From NCBI GenBank assembly GCA_030770425.1, contig JASJFT010000009.1, positions 409,038-473,037 of the forward strand: a DNA stretch of 64,000 nt. Reading direction: 5' to 3'. Each line of letters opens with the position of its first letter. Position 1 is the stretch's first letter. The translations under genes and the position numbers were made by a program. Under the pieces are notes generated by a model. It was not told the origin of the DNA. It did no database searches and worked only from the letters and a program-made list of their open reading frames with translations. Positions 48,957 through 59,014 of the stretch are shown one piece after another. Origin of the DNA: Darksidea phi. Taxonomy: Eukaryota > Ascomycota > Dothideomycetes > Pleosporales > Lentitheciaceae.

Positions 48957-50770
48957 ATGGAAAATCAAGCCTACCTCATCTCGCTGCTTTTTGGCATCCT
49001 GAGCGAGACCTTGGTCCTTTCTAGAGGGGAATGGGATCGGCATGCCCCTCGCATCGTGGCAGCGTTCGCGCTGCTTGCAGCAAGCTCTGTGTTGCTCTTC
49101 TGGATGGGGTTTGGTCTCACTTTGGCTGCGTCCCTCCGAGAGACAATGCTGCATGGCGCCATCGTGCTTGCCGGTCTCTATGGCTCTATGACCATATATC
49201 GTCTCTTCTTCCATCGGCTTCGAGCCTTTCCGGGACCGCTGGCTGCCCGCCTGTCCGCATTTTGGGTTATCAAACAGGCCTTTCCGGATATGAGATTCTA
49301 CGTCAAGGCCCGGGAACTGCATGATCAGTACGGAGATTTTGTTCGCATCAGTAGGTTACATATCGCTCTCTTCTGATCTATTTGCTGACTGGAACCCATA
49401 GGACCGCGAGAGGTGTCAATATGTCATCCTGATGCTGTTGTAGATGTCCATGGCCCCAGGAACAAGATTCGTAAAGGAGAATTCTATGATCAAATGTACC
49501 CCCGCCGGAGCCTTCAAATGAATCGCGACTCCGCAATTCACAGCAAAGCACGTCGCCACTGGGACAAAGCCTTCCAGACCAAAGGTAAGACGGGTCCTCG
49601 TCGCGTCGAACTATACTAACAGTGCCCACGACTAGCTTTGCAGGAGTATATACCTCGTTTGAAGAAACATTACGGTGTGCTCTTGAACAAATTCTCTCGA
49701 CATGCTTCCTCAGGGGAGCCTGTCAATGCGAGCGAGTGTTTCACATTCCTCGGTTTCGACCTTGTATCGGAGTTGACTTTGGGAGAGTCATGGAACATGC
49801 TCACGACCGGTGAACCACATCCCCTTATCGCAGAGTTCATATATGGCAAGAAGATGATGGGTCTCATTATCCTAAGCATCTGGATCCTTCATCTGCTGCT
49901 GGCGATACCGTCGGTGTCTGGGCGGTTGTCGTACTGGTTGATCTATTATGATAACGCCTTGAAAAAGAGGAAAGAGGTCTGTTACTCCTCTGGAATAATT
50001 TCTCGCATCTGACATTATTTAGATGACCGTAGAATCACCCGACTTTTACAATCACCTCTCGCAGGCTGATGACTTTGATTACAATGGCGCCCCCGATGCC
50101 CAGTTAGCCGTCGTCGCCGGATCCGATACCGTGGCCTATACTTTGTCAAACATTTTCTACCTACTTTCTGCGTTCCCACAGTACCAAAACCAACTTTATC
50201 ACGAGATCGGGAACTTGCCAGATGAAGAAGGCATTGTCCACGATCGGCTTTTGATGGATAAGCCTTACCTCCTTGGCATCATCAACGAGACTTTGCGATT
50301 GTATCCTCCGGTTCCAACGGGTGTTCAGCGCTTGACACCACCAGAGGGTGCTGTCATAGCTGGTCGCTATATCCCTGGAGATACGGTAATTTCTACGCCA
50401 ACGTATTCTATCCAGCGAGGTATGTATTGAATTGGGGCTTCGGAGTCGTTGCTGATCTTTCACAGACAAGAGGGCGTTCATCCGGCCAAACGACTTCATC
50501 CCGGAACGGTGGTCTTCGCAGCCTGAACTGATTTTACGCAAAGATGCATTCTTTCCTTTCTCTTATGGAGCGTATAACTGCCCTGGTAAACCATTGGCAA
50601 TGATGGAGCTGCGTATGATTGTCGCTATGGTCGTGAAGCGGTTCAGCATCTCCATCGCCCCCGGAAAGGAAGTTGAGTGCCGCCGATTCATCGAGGACCA
50701 AGCGGACTGTTTCGTAATGCACATCCATGACCTTCCTCTGTTACTGAAGGACAGAACTCGATCGGATTAG
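48957..50770 (+). CDS. cytochrome P450 monooxygenase, ER membrane bound
   Basis: Heme-thiolate monooxygenase of the fungal microsomal type. Exons 48957..49350, 49402..49584, 49636..49976, 50023..50419, 50466..50770, introns 46-51 bp; 539 aa. The N-terminus has three hydrophobic segments (about residues 5-22, 33-58, 64-85), unlike the single anchor of most P450s, then FPGPLAARLS. Conserved core: I-helix AGSDT (338-342), K-helix ETLR (395-398), PERW (451-454) and heme-binding loop FSYGAYNC (Cys477). The last intron but one uses a GTCTGT donor. All key residues are present. The three-segment N-terminus resembles a fungal group often annotated as tryprostatin B 6-hydroxylase-like, but the substrate is unknown. 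Neighbours suggest a small catabolic or secondary-metabolic set. Confidence 0.93.
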
Positions 50771-52609
50771 CATTGTACAATAATCATATTCACGATGATT
50801 GTATTGGCGTCGAGGAGAAAGGGCCCTGAAATATCTCGATAAGTCTCATTGATGCATCAAAACACATGTATCATTCAGCATTGGCTCTTTCGGCTCTCGC
50901 TCAAGCATGTACAACCATTACAATCTGGCGAACATATCGTCATTGACTGGTTTAACGCCTTATTAAAACCTTCTCATTGTGCCTGCTCTTGTCACCCCAT
51001 CAACAATAGCTTCCATATGCATGACCACCCCATATCCCTTCCCGTGTCAAATTAACTGCCTGGAGCTTATACATGGCCCACCCTATTCAGTCCAATCCCC
51101 CTCTTCACGGAGGTCCGAGAGCGATTCTACCTCAAGACCTCATCAAACACTTCGCTCGTAGAGAAGAATCCACAAGTCGATACCAACATCACTAAGACAA
51201 CGACAAAAGATTCCAAAACCAGCTTCATTAAACGGATATACAAGGACGGCCACATGCCGCATTCGTGCCAAATCGAAACTCACCGGAGTCATCTCATCGC
51301 TATAGGCCTGGAGCAAATGTACGGGCCTTTGACGTCGTAATTAAGAACTTCTACAAGTATAATGTCGGAGGCGAATTCGCATCTTGTCGCACCGATATGG
51401 CCTCTTGGCGTCGTCACACGGCTCGCTCCAAGCTGCTCAACCACTTTATGATGCGCTGCTTGGACACAAATTGAGAGACGCGAATCATGGCTACCGAACT
51501 TCAACACTTCACTCCAGTAATCCAGAAGTTTGTTCATGAGTGCTGACAAGTGCGCAGCAAATCGTATCTGCACAGATTCAACGACAGTGTGGATATAAGT
51601 GGCAAAGCTACGACGGAGTCTAACGTCGTTCTGCAGATCTACCTTACAATTGTGAATGAGGCAAAGAAATCCCAGATGCATAGGGGAAAGCAGCTGTTAG
51701 ATACGGCTGCATCTTTACGAATGGTGTTAGATGGTGAAGACCGCGTGAAGGCGAACTGGCATCTCGAGAATGATTCGTCCCAATAACAGGTACCCGCGAT
51801 CCATTTTTGATCAAATGAGCTAATCAAGATTTGGGAATATATAGATGAGATGACCGCAGCATTGGTGCTCATCGTTTGATTCTGACCTGATGAAGGCAAC
51901 TACAAACGGAACCGATACCCCTGGAAGGAGACCCAGCAACTCTTTTCCTTACCGATCGCGGCACCATGCCACTTCCATTCTCTGATTATAAATATCAATT
52001 CTCTTATGATATATATCTGACTCAACATGTACTCGTCCTTTTCACGTTGTTGCCCTCCTACTTGTTGCTAGGTGAAATATCGCATCTTTGCTGGGTGAAA
52101 CTTTCTAGCATCGTTCCGCTACCCATGTTATTGTACAAACGCCTCTCACCTCCCGCAGCCCTCCTCCCACCTTGACCGCTTTCTATTATCCGTGACAAAC
52201 AATAGTTGAGTTATTGAGCACCATTTGCCCGCTATTATTCTATCAATGGCCCGCATAAGAGAGTACCTCGCCGCGCACGCAATCTTCGCTTTAGAAATAC
52301 TTCACCTCCGCTTCAGCACACCTCGACGGATAGCACCAACCATCTCGCCTGTAGCGAAGCTTTATATAAGCACACCGCCGCCCATCCCGACCAAGGCCGC
52401 CTACCTAACATCACCATCGATCAACCCTATCTATCATTACTTCTCACCCTATCGGTGGCCTGTCACTAGACTATTCTGAACGACCTTTAGTCACCTGCTA
52501 CGACGACCTGCCAACATCAACTCGTCTTTACCCACCGTCTTTCACTCATACCCTCCTCCGAGCACACATTGTTGCTGTCCCAGGAATAATCGCATTCACC
52601 TCTACTATC
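50771..52609. other. intergenic with a possible relic
   Basis: 1.8 kb between the P450 and the unknown gene at 52610. A doubtful decayed frame is listed at 51081-51786. The 5' flank of the next gene (52180-52600) is pyrimidine-rich. Nothing else was recognised. Confidence 0.5.
51081..51786 (+). pseudogene. possible decayed gene, family unknown
   Basis: Protein-like pieces follow one another on the plus strand: one with PLFTEVRERFYLKTSSN ending at a stop near 51337, then a frame with NFYKYNVGGEFASCRTD, and after stops at 51474 and about 51546 the same frame continues to 51786 (MHRGKQLLDTAASLRMVLDG). Composition is more protein-like than neighbouring chance frames. I cannot name a family and the breaks might be introns. 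Low certainty. Confidence 0.22.
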
Positions 52610-54187
52610 ATGGAAACCATGGCAACAGAAAGCCGCCCTGAGCACGTCGCTCACACACCAGAGTATAAGCAAAATTTCTCTGCCTGGATTGACTCTGCAT
52701 ACGACACTTCCACTCACGAAACGACTCAAATTTTCAGTGTCGCCGGAGGTTTCGACGAGCAAGACATTGACGGAGAATACGACGAAGACGATCAAATACC
52801 TGCGCAGCAAGCTGAAGAGTACAGCGAAACGCTACAAGAGCCTAGCACCATGAAATTCAAGGTCAAGGACAATGAGACCTTCTTTGCTGCTGTCAGAAAA
52901 GTGGACGCCAACGCTGGTACGCCGCCTCCGTCCGAGACAATCCCACCCGCGACCAATGCTCCCGCCACCACCCAGCGCAAGCAAAAGATCATTTTGAAAC
53001 TGAAGAAGCCGACACCCGCGAAACGTACATCCGGCCCGTCCACGGACAGCTTAACAACGGAGGCACCAGTCACTACGAAGTCAGGCAGGAAGAGTAAGGC
53101 ACGCAAGGTGCAGAATGATACGCTCGAAGGAGAGGACTACGAGGCATATATGAGTGGCCTGACGCGTGGTGGTGGAGGTAGGCCGGACGAAGAGTACATA
53201 CCTAGTTCGCCGCCTCTGGTACTACTCGATCGCAGGCCCGGTCGTACCTCACATTCATGTATCGCGCCTCCTACTCCAATCGATGACTTCTCCTCCTCTA
53301 GCACCATTGCGGAGGACTTGGGGAAGGACGACTTCCGGCCCGTCCACAGCCACGACTTCAACGCTCACCAAGGTCTCACCAACACTGACGAAGGCGAAAA
53401 CAAGGGCACTACCCATCCATTTTGCGCCGATATCGACCAGGACATTCACCAGATCGTCGCCGAACTAGCCACCCAGGACCCCGTTCCTATCAACCTTCCC
53501 CACTGCGAGACTGGCGTCTGGACTGCCGAGCAACTGACCCACCTCTACATCTCGGCCTACACATCTCAGCACTGGCACATTTGCGACCTCGTTGCCGATA
53601 CCTGGATCCGCGCCTTCCAATCCGTCAACAAGTCGGACGCACCTATCTGGCGCCCCAACAAAGGCGGTTGGGTGTACCAGGCGAAGAACCCCGAGAATTT
53701 TGGACTAGATGCTGTGGATCCCGCGCTCGAGGAGAAGGTTTGCGCGTTTGAAGCCAAGCTGTTGAACAACCTGTACTATCATACGAGTAAAGAGTGTGGT
53801 GCGCGCATGCTATGGGCGGATACGATGGCGCTGTGCGGCTGCGAATGGGAGGAGGACCTGACCAGCAAGGAGCGTCGTAACAACGAGTGGCATCCTGACC
53901 TTTTCTATAATGTCATGTGCACGGCTTTACGCATGGTGCGCCGCAAGTTGACGCTAAAGATTGAGGAGTCGACCGAAGGGGCGTGGTGCAAACGGTACCA
54001 TGTGCATTCGTTGCATGATTTGCCGTGCTATCGGGAGATGGCGCGGGACGCCGCGAGGTTTGGTGGTGGACGGAAGCGCGGTGTTGAGGAGATGGAGGGG
54101 GAGGAGGGAGAGTGGCAAGCGCGGAAGCGGGTGTCGTTTGCGAATGGTGACGACGATATAGAAGAGTTGTTTTCGGAGGCGGAGTAG
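52610..54187 (+). CDS. conserved-looking hypothetical protein, likely nuclear
   Basis: Single exon, 525 aa; the family is not recognised. Residues 45-70 are acidic; 123-170 are strongly basic with Lys/Pro/Thr runs (KQKIILKLKKPTPAKR, KSGRKSKARK), resembling nuclear-localisation or DNA-contact tails; 190-290 is Ser/Pro/Asp-rich. A compact folded part spans about 295-475, rich in Trp and Cys/His (LTHLYISAYTSQHWHICDLV, GVWTAEQL, GGWVYQAKNP, CGCEWEEDL). The C-terminus has a KRGVEEMEGEEGEW acidic stretch and a KRVSFANGDDD end. No catalytic motif was seen. A second ATG at 52619 is an alternative start. It is probably a lineage-specific gene. Confidence 0.75.
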   Translation: METMATESRPEHVAHTPEYKQNFSAWIDSAYDTSTHETTQIFSVAGGFDEQDIDGEYDEDDQIPAQQAEEYSETLQEPSTMKFKVKDNETFFAAVRKVDANAGTPPPSETIPPATNAPATTQRKQKIILKLKKPTPAKRTSGPSTDSLTTEAPVTTKSGRKSKARKVQNDTLEGEDYEAYMSGLTRGGGGRPDEEYIPSSPPLVLLDRRPGRTSHSCIAPPTPIDDFSSSSTIAEDLGKDDFRPVHSHDFNAHQGLTNTDEGENKGTTHPFCADIDQDIHQIVAELATQDPVPINLPHCETGVWTAEQLTHLYISAYTSQHWHICDLVADTWIRAFQSVNKSDAPIWRPNKGGWVYQAKNPENFGLDAVDPALEEKVCAFEAKLLNNLYYHTSKECGARMLWADTMALCGCEWEEDLTSKERRNNEWHPDLFYNVMCTALRMVRRKLTLKIEESTEGAWCKRYHVHSLHDLPCYREMARDAARFGGGRKRGVEEMEGEEGEWQARKRVSFANGDDDIEELFSEAE

Positions 54188-54924
54188 AGAATAGTGAGAT
54201 GAGGAGGGAAGAGTATTGGTCGGTGGGTGGGAGTAAACATTGCGAGATGCTTCCGTACTTCTGTGTCCTGCGCTAGAATAAAGGTCGAACCCAAAAGTTT
54301 CAGTTCCGTCTGTTCGACGTAGAAAACGTTGAATTTCCATACACATGCGATCTAAAGGCCTCAACAACCTTAGAGGCGCACTATATAGCTTTTCCTCGCA
54401 GGCTTCAAAGCGGTAGTAAAGTGTAATGTATATTTTGAAGTGGTGCTATTGACCACTTTTGCTATGCGACGCGAGAAAGCACCGCTTCTTTCATGACAAC
54501 AGCTACTGACACCGTTCTAGATACGTTCTACTAGCTTCCTAACCTCGTTCCTAAGTACAGAACTCCACGGTACGCAATGACTCTATACAGCAATATCTGG
54601 GGTGGTGGTAGCTTCCGGGGCTGGGCGAACTAGATCATCTTAGAGATAGGCTTTAGTCGGTCGAAGTAGTGGCGTTTGATGCTTGGTTCTGAGTAAGTCT
54701 GAAAAGCAGAAGATCCGCCTATAATATCGAAGGTTCTTGTCAGAGGCCATGCAGGTAACGGTCTGCAAGTGGCAGACACAGCAATGTCTATCGTTGGGGG
54801 AGAAGGAACAGAAAGAGGTTTGGTGGCTTTAAGAGCGAGTGGAGTGTTGACATAGACCCAACACTTGCAAGTGTCGGAGGCTAGTTACGGTTGGCTGGTG
54901 CCCGTCGTCGTCCTCTGCCAACGC
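54188..54924. other. intergenic, convergent 3' region
   Basis: Convergent ends of the 525-aa gene and the UCH gene. Nothing was recognised. Confidence 0.5.
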
Positions 54925-55705
54925 CTACTCAAAGCTCTCTGCTAAAGCAATGGCGGAGAATCTTAGATCACCTCCTTTCTCTGACTCAATTCTCATCAAC
55001 TTCCCAAGCCCCATTTCAAGCGCGGCGGGACTCAACACATCCTCATCCTCCTTCAGTGCACCCCGATCCAACGGACCCTTCCTACCCCCCTCCAACTCCC
55101 AGAGGTGGCCATCTTTCCCCTTCACGAAAGCAACAAAATGCTGCCCGCGATGATCGCCCGCCTCCGGTGACGTATCACCTAGTCGTGCGGCTTCTGCATG
55201 TGCGTTCTCGAACGCGTCTGAGTCTTCGAGTACCTTGGCCCTCTCCTCCATCGTCTTCGGAAGCGCATCTTTCTTGATCTGGTCGAGTGTAGAGCCAAGC
55301 TGGATATGCTTCGATGCCTCACCGTTTAACAGGCAGTGAACCATACCGATGGATCCACACGCATTCCCAATGGTCTGCTTAAACCATATAACCGGCTCTT
55401 CCTCGCCTTTGCCCTCATACTCCGGTTTGTCCTTGTCCTCGGTTGTACGCGCTTCGTCCCATGTTGGCGTCAGAGGAATGATAACGAGTAGCGCGAGCGC
55501 GGGGCGGGGGATGAAGGCGAGTAGATCAGGGTCGGTGACTAGAGGCAGAGGTATGATTATCAGTCTTAGGAGTGGTTTTTGGCTTCAGGGGTTGCTCACG
55601 CGAGTAGATATCGTGGAAGGCAAGGGTTTTCTTCAGGCCGAGGGCATAAGCAAGGTGATTGAAAACCTGTGGGTTGTTCTCGAGCATTGTGAAAAGCTTC
55701 GGCAT
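54925..55705 (-). CDS. YUH1: ubiquitin carboxyl-terminal hydrolase, UCH (C12) family
   Basis: Cysteine protease that frees ubiquitin from small C-terminal adducts and precursors. Exons complement(55600..55705, 54925..55538) with a 61-bp intron; 239 aa, the size of UCH-L3/Yuh1. The opening LENNPQVFNHLAYALGL and DIYS/LTDPDLLAFIPRP match the family. Catalytic residues: oxyanion Gln90 (FKQTIGNACG), nucleophile Cys96, His169 (HRGQHFVAFV). The third position, normally Asp in LYELDG, reads Glu here (LWELEGG, Glu185). The start was taken at MPKLF; an additional upstream exon cannot be excluded because yeast Yuh1 has a few more N-terminal residues. Confidence 0.9.
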
Positions 55706-56273
55706 AATGTCGGTTGCTGGAGCCGGGAGGCTGCCGGTTTTGCGTGTGCTAATGCTTCGTCAGTAGGAGGTGAGTGGGTGTTCAAGCTATTCGCGTTAAG
55801 CAATAGAAACTTTCTTCTATATTCTATGGCGGTGAAATGTAGACCCGATGATGGCTAGGCAGCTATGAGGTTGAGGGTGTACACGTACGCAAATGGTTCA
55901 GCAAGCTTCCCCCGCACTAAGCCGCATTCGGATGAGGGGCATTCCCTCCGGTGAGCGCAAGCTTCAACGTTTGACGGGATGAGAAGTAGGGCTTGCAGAT
56001 TAAGTGGAGCTCAAATGGTGTCTCACATACAGTTAAGGTCTTCGCAATGTCCTTCTTCTATTAGAGTCTTACTCTAGAGCACCGTTTACATGATTCAAGC
56101 TGCACCCACCTGAAGCTTCGCCACAGCTCCATCGGCTCCCCGCTGTCATAGGAGGCCATACTCAGCTTGCTTTTTTTGTTTCATCTGTCCTGCTCTTCTC
56201 CCACCGCCTTTAGTCCTCTACTCTAGAGAATCTTTGCCCTTACACCATTCAACTCTTTCCTCCGCAGAGCAAC
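55706..56273. other. intergenic, divergent UCH/cupin region
   Basis: 570 bp between two head-to-head starts, with both promoters expected. No coding signal. Confidence 0.5.
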
Positions 56274-56888
56274 ATGGACGAAGAAGCGAGGCAAGCGCTC
56301 GCCAAAATGGCAATGCCTACCCGACCGATCAACTTTGTGCCCGCGAAATCAGGCGAGATACTCAAGCTTGGTCATATAACATGTAGGATCATGGAAGACG
56401 GTTCGAGAACAGGTCAGACACTCCTCTCCATACATTGCCCAACGAGTCGGTCTCTGGGAATCGCACAACTCCATCGTGCTAGCATGTTGAGAAACAAAGC
56501 AGACAATCGCATCGGCAGTGCCGAGTTCACCGTGCCAGCCGGCACAGCAGGTCCTCCAGCACACTGGCACGAAATGCACGACGAAACCTTCCTCGTCACG
56601 ATGGGGACAATTCGATTCCATGCCCCAAACAATACGCACATCGACGCCTCCGCCGGCGACTACGTGACCGTCCCTATCCGCGCCCCGCATACCTTCTCCA
56701 ACCCCTTCGACGTCGAAGCAAAGTTCTTCAACACTTTTACTCCTGCGTTCTATATCGATTACTTCAAGATATTGGCAGAAGTGAGCAAGAGTGACGAGAA
56801 GATGAGTAAGGAGAAGAATCTAGAAGTTATGGCGAGGTTTGCGACGATGCCGGCGAAACCGATGCTAGAGGAAATGGCGAAGAAGTGA
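56274..56888 (+). CDS. small single-domain cupin protein
   Basis: Exons 56274..56412 and 56503..56888 around a 90-bp intron; 174 aa. The intron is a multiple of three with no stop, so an unspliced reading is also open (204 aa). Splicing restores the continuous EDGSRTDNRIGSAEFT, whereas the intervening 30 residues look non-protein-like. Cupin motif 1 is GPPAHWHEMHDETFLVTMG with metal ligands His67, His69 and Glu74; motif 2 is VPIRAPHTFSNPF with His109. The substrate or enzymatic role is unknown; related fungal cupins are annotated as quercetin-dioxygenase-like or plain cupin_2. No signal peptide. A GTCAGA donor is weak, so the splice is inferred from homology to the family pattern. Confidence 0.8.
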   Translation: MDEEARQALAKMAMPTRPINFVPAKSGEILKLGHITCRIMEDGSRTGQTLLSIHCPTSRSLGIAQLHRASMLRNKADNRIGSAEFTVPAGTAGPPAHWHEMHDETFLVTMGTIRFHAPNNTHIDASAGDYVTVPIRAPHTFSNPFDVEAKFFNTFTPAFYIDYFKILAEVSKSDEKMSKEKNLEVMARFATMPAKPMLEEMAKK

Positions 56889-57671
56889 GTAGTAAAGAGT
56901 GGATGCAGAGGGCTGAAGTCTTGAGCAGTTTGGACACAGAAAGTAAACCAGCCTTGCATTTAGTTGTCCTTGCTTGGGAAAAATAAATAGCGGCTTTCGA
57001 GTCGCAAGCAATCGATTTCCTTTGATCTACAAGATGTCCCTGCTAGACAGAACGCAACGTGATTTCAGCTCTCTAGTCGACTGTTTTGTCAAACTTGCTC
57101 GCTCGCTCTGTTTCCTAGCTTTGAGGCTGTTCATACACAACTATGCTTGAGTAATAATCGTGGCCTTTGCAAAGAGAGTAAATTTAGAGGAGTCCAATCA
57201 AGGACTACGAAACAAACTTTTAAGTACAATATGGAGTTAAGGGCGTATGTGTGCTAGCATAGACAGAGAGAATTATAGTGCCAGAATGGCAAGGGATAAT
57301 GCCGTATAACCAGGTACTTGAGGTATACAAGGAGTGCGTCCCGATATAGTAAACCAGCCACGATATTTATCATAGCGCTCTGAAGTGATAACATAGTTAT
57401 TCTAAAGGCTCTAGGATTGTATGCTCCAGCTTTTGTGCTTGTCGCAGTGCAGCAGTCTGTCAGTGTTCGCGTAGTCGCCTTACCATCATCCTGCAATAAT
57501 AAGGTAGTTGATAAATTTAACTAGAAGCTACCAAAGATGCAAAGGCATGCAGTAATATCCTCACTTACTCGGCGCTTATTGCATTGCTGTCTATCATATC
57601 ATCAACCAAAAATCGACCAAAAGTGCCCACAAATTACAAAAAAAAGGTGCCTTATAGCATAAAAATGTATT
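56889..57671. other. intergenic, 3' of the cupin gene
   Basis: 780 bp, somewhat AT-rich. No gene was seen. The oligo-A run at 57661-57665 is the terminator side of the minus-strand tRNA. Confidence 0.5.
57661..57665 (-). terminator. RNA polymerase III T-run
   Basis: Five T on the minus strand shortly after the tRNA-Asp 3' end, the standard Pol III stop. Confidence 0.8.
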
Positions 57672-57766
57672 CTCTCCCTCGGGGAATCGAACCCCGGTCT
57701 CCCGCGCTTGTTACACCGTATAGGTGATGTGACAAGCGGAAATCATGACCACTAGACCAAGGAAGA
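57672..57766 (-). tRNA. tRNA-Asp (GTC anticodon) with a 23-nt intron
   Basis: Read on the minus strand, a full cloverleaf folds: acceptor stem TCTTCCT with AGGGAGA, discriminator G, T-arm CGGGG-TTCGATT-CCCCG, anticodon stem TCCGC with GCGGG and loop TTGTCAC. The anticodon GTC reads Asp. Between loop base A37 and C38 sits about 23 nt that contain a CACC/GGTG hairpin and an ACAAG that pairs with the loop side CTTGT, the usual pre-tRNA intron fold. Without the intron it is 72 nt, the exact length expected. The B-box GGTTCGATTCC is intact and a T5 terminator (57661-57665 on the other strand) follows seven bases after the discriminator. Confidence 0.95.
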
Positions 57767-58367
57767 ATTGAAGAATTTATAGGAGAAGCTAGGATAAGGT
57801 AATATATAACTAGTGTATTAAAAAGAGCCAAACCGGCGCGAAGAATATGAAGGCTGAAAGCGGGGTCACGATGTCGAGAAGGGATGAAAGAGTGTGGGGC
57901 GTTGCAGTGGCATAGCAAGGTGATCCCCGGCTGTGATAGGTTGCGAAGCGAGGGACTACCGCTTCCGAGTGAGAACCACTATTCACGTCTTCATATCGCA
58001 TGCAAAGACGAAGATTTCGTGATCACCATGATAAATTGACAACAAGTCCAATGTATTCTATGATCATGCTCATATGATCACTTGACGAATTCGCACATTA
58101 TAAGAGTCGAGCTTGAAGTATAATAGCCATGCACACCAACAGCTTTAGTGTAATAGTACGCGGTCACCAGCTAAAAGGCAGGCATACAAAACTGTAGTAT
58201 GCAATTGTATTTGAGATCGCTATCCAACAATTGCTCTCATGAGCTGGTACCAAAAACCCAGTGTAGCCCGTCCTTAGGTATCATGCAGAACAATAACTCC
58301 GTGCTTTCGTAGCTTCCTGATTCCATCCAATCCCTTCTTCGTCCCAAGCCATTTTGCCGCAGCCACC
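57767..58367. other. intergenic
   Basis: 600 bp between the tRNA 5' side and the 3' end of the small membrane protein gene. Nothing was recognised. Confidence 0.5.
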
Positions 58368-59014
58368 TCAACCCCGAATGTGGAAAGACGTAAGCGCAAG
58401 CAATGCAAGCAATGCAGCTATCACTAGCAACATCATCGACACAATAATGGCAGCCACGACCCGTTCCACCGTAAATCTTACATCATCTACCTGCGAAGTC
58501 TCGATGCCGGCCTCTTCATCTGCGTCGGTCGAGATGGAATGCGTCGGTATATGCTGGATCAGCGTTGCGCGGTAGGACCCACGCACTGCGACCTGGTAAG
58601 AAGGTGGTGCTTCGGTGGGATACGGTAAGAGATGCGCGAGCGGAACATCGTCGTCGTTCTCGAAATCATCATCTGTGTAGGGCGTGAAGAACGCCTGCGC
58701 GGGTAGAATGTCTGATGGCACGCGATGATGGCGCTGTGGTGTTGGTGATGAAATGGCCGGTGAGCCGTCATCATCGTCATCATCATCTTCTGCGTCTGAT
58801 GGGTCGTCGCGGTAGGGTTCTAGTATTTGTGACGCTCGTTCGCAGGGCAGCGTGGGTAGCGGTTTCATGGTTGAAGCTCCGCTTGGTGGTGTGGGCGTCG
58901 AGCTTCGCGACGATGCCAGCGAGTCTCGGAATGGTTCTTGGGTGATAGCCTGCAGCTTCAATGTTAGTCACCATATAAATCAAAGCTCGCCTGCAAGAGT
59001 GCGCATACCTCCAT
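58368..59014 (-). CDS. small single-pass membrane protein, unknown function
   Basis: Preferred model: complement(59009..59014, 58368..58949), a two-codon first exon (Met-Glu), a 59-bp intron with GTATGC donor and CTAAC branch, then the body; 195 aa. An unspliced start at 58961 would give 197 aa and differs only in the first few residues. The body is Ser/Pro-rich, with an Asp run (about residues 57-65), a PPSYQ motif near 120 (a WW- or ESCRT-type short linear motif), and one hydrophobic segment at the extreme C-terminus (VVAAIIVSMMLLVIAALLALL). Charge and position suit a tail-anchored or type II protein with the Asp-rich part in the cytosol. The family is not recognised. Confidence 0.7.
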
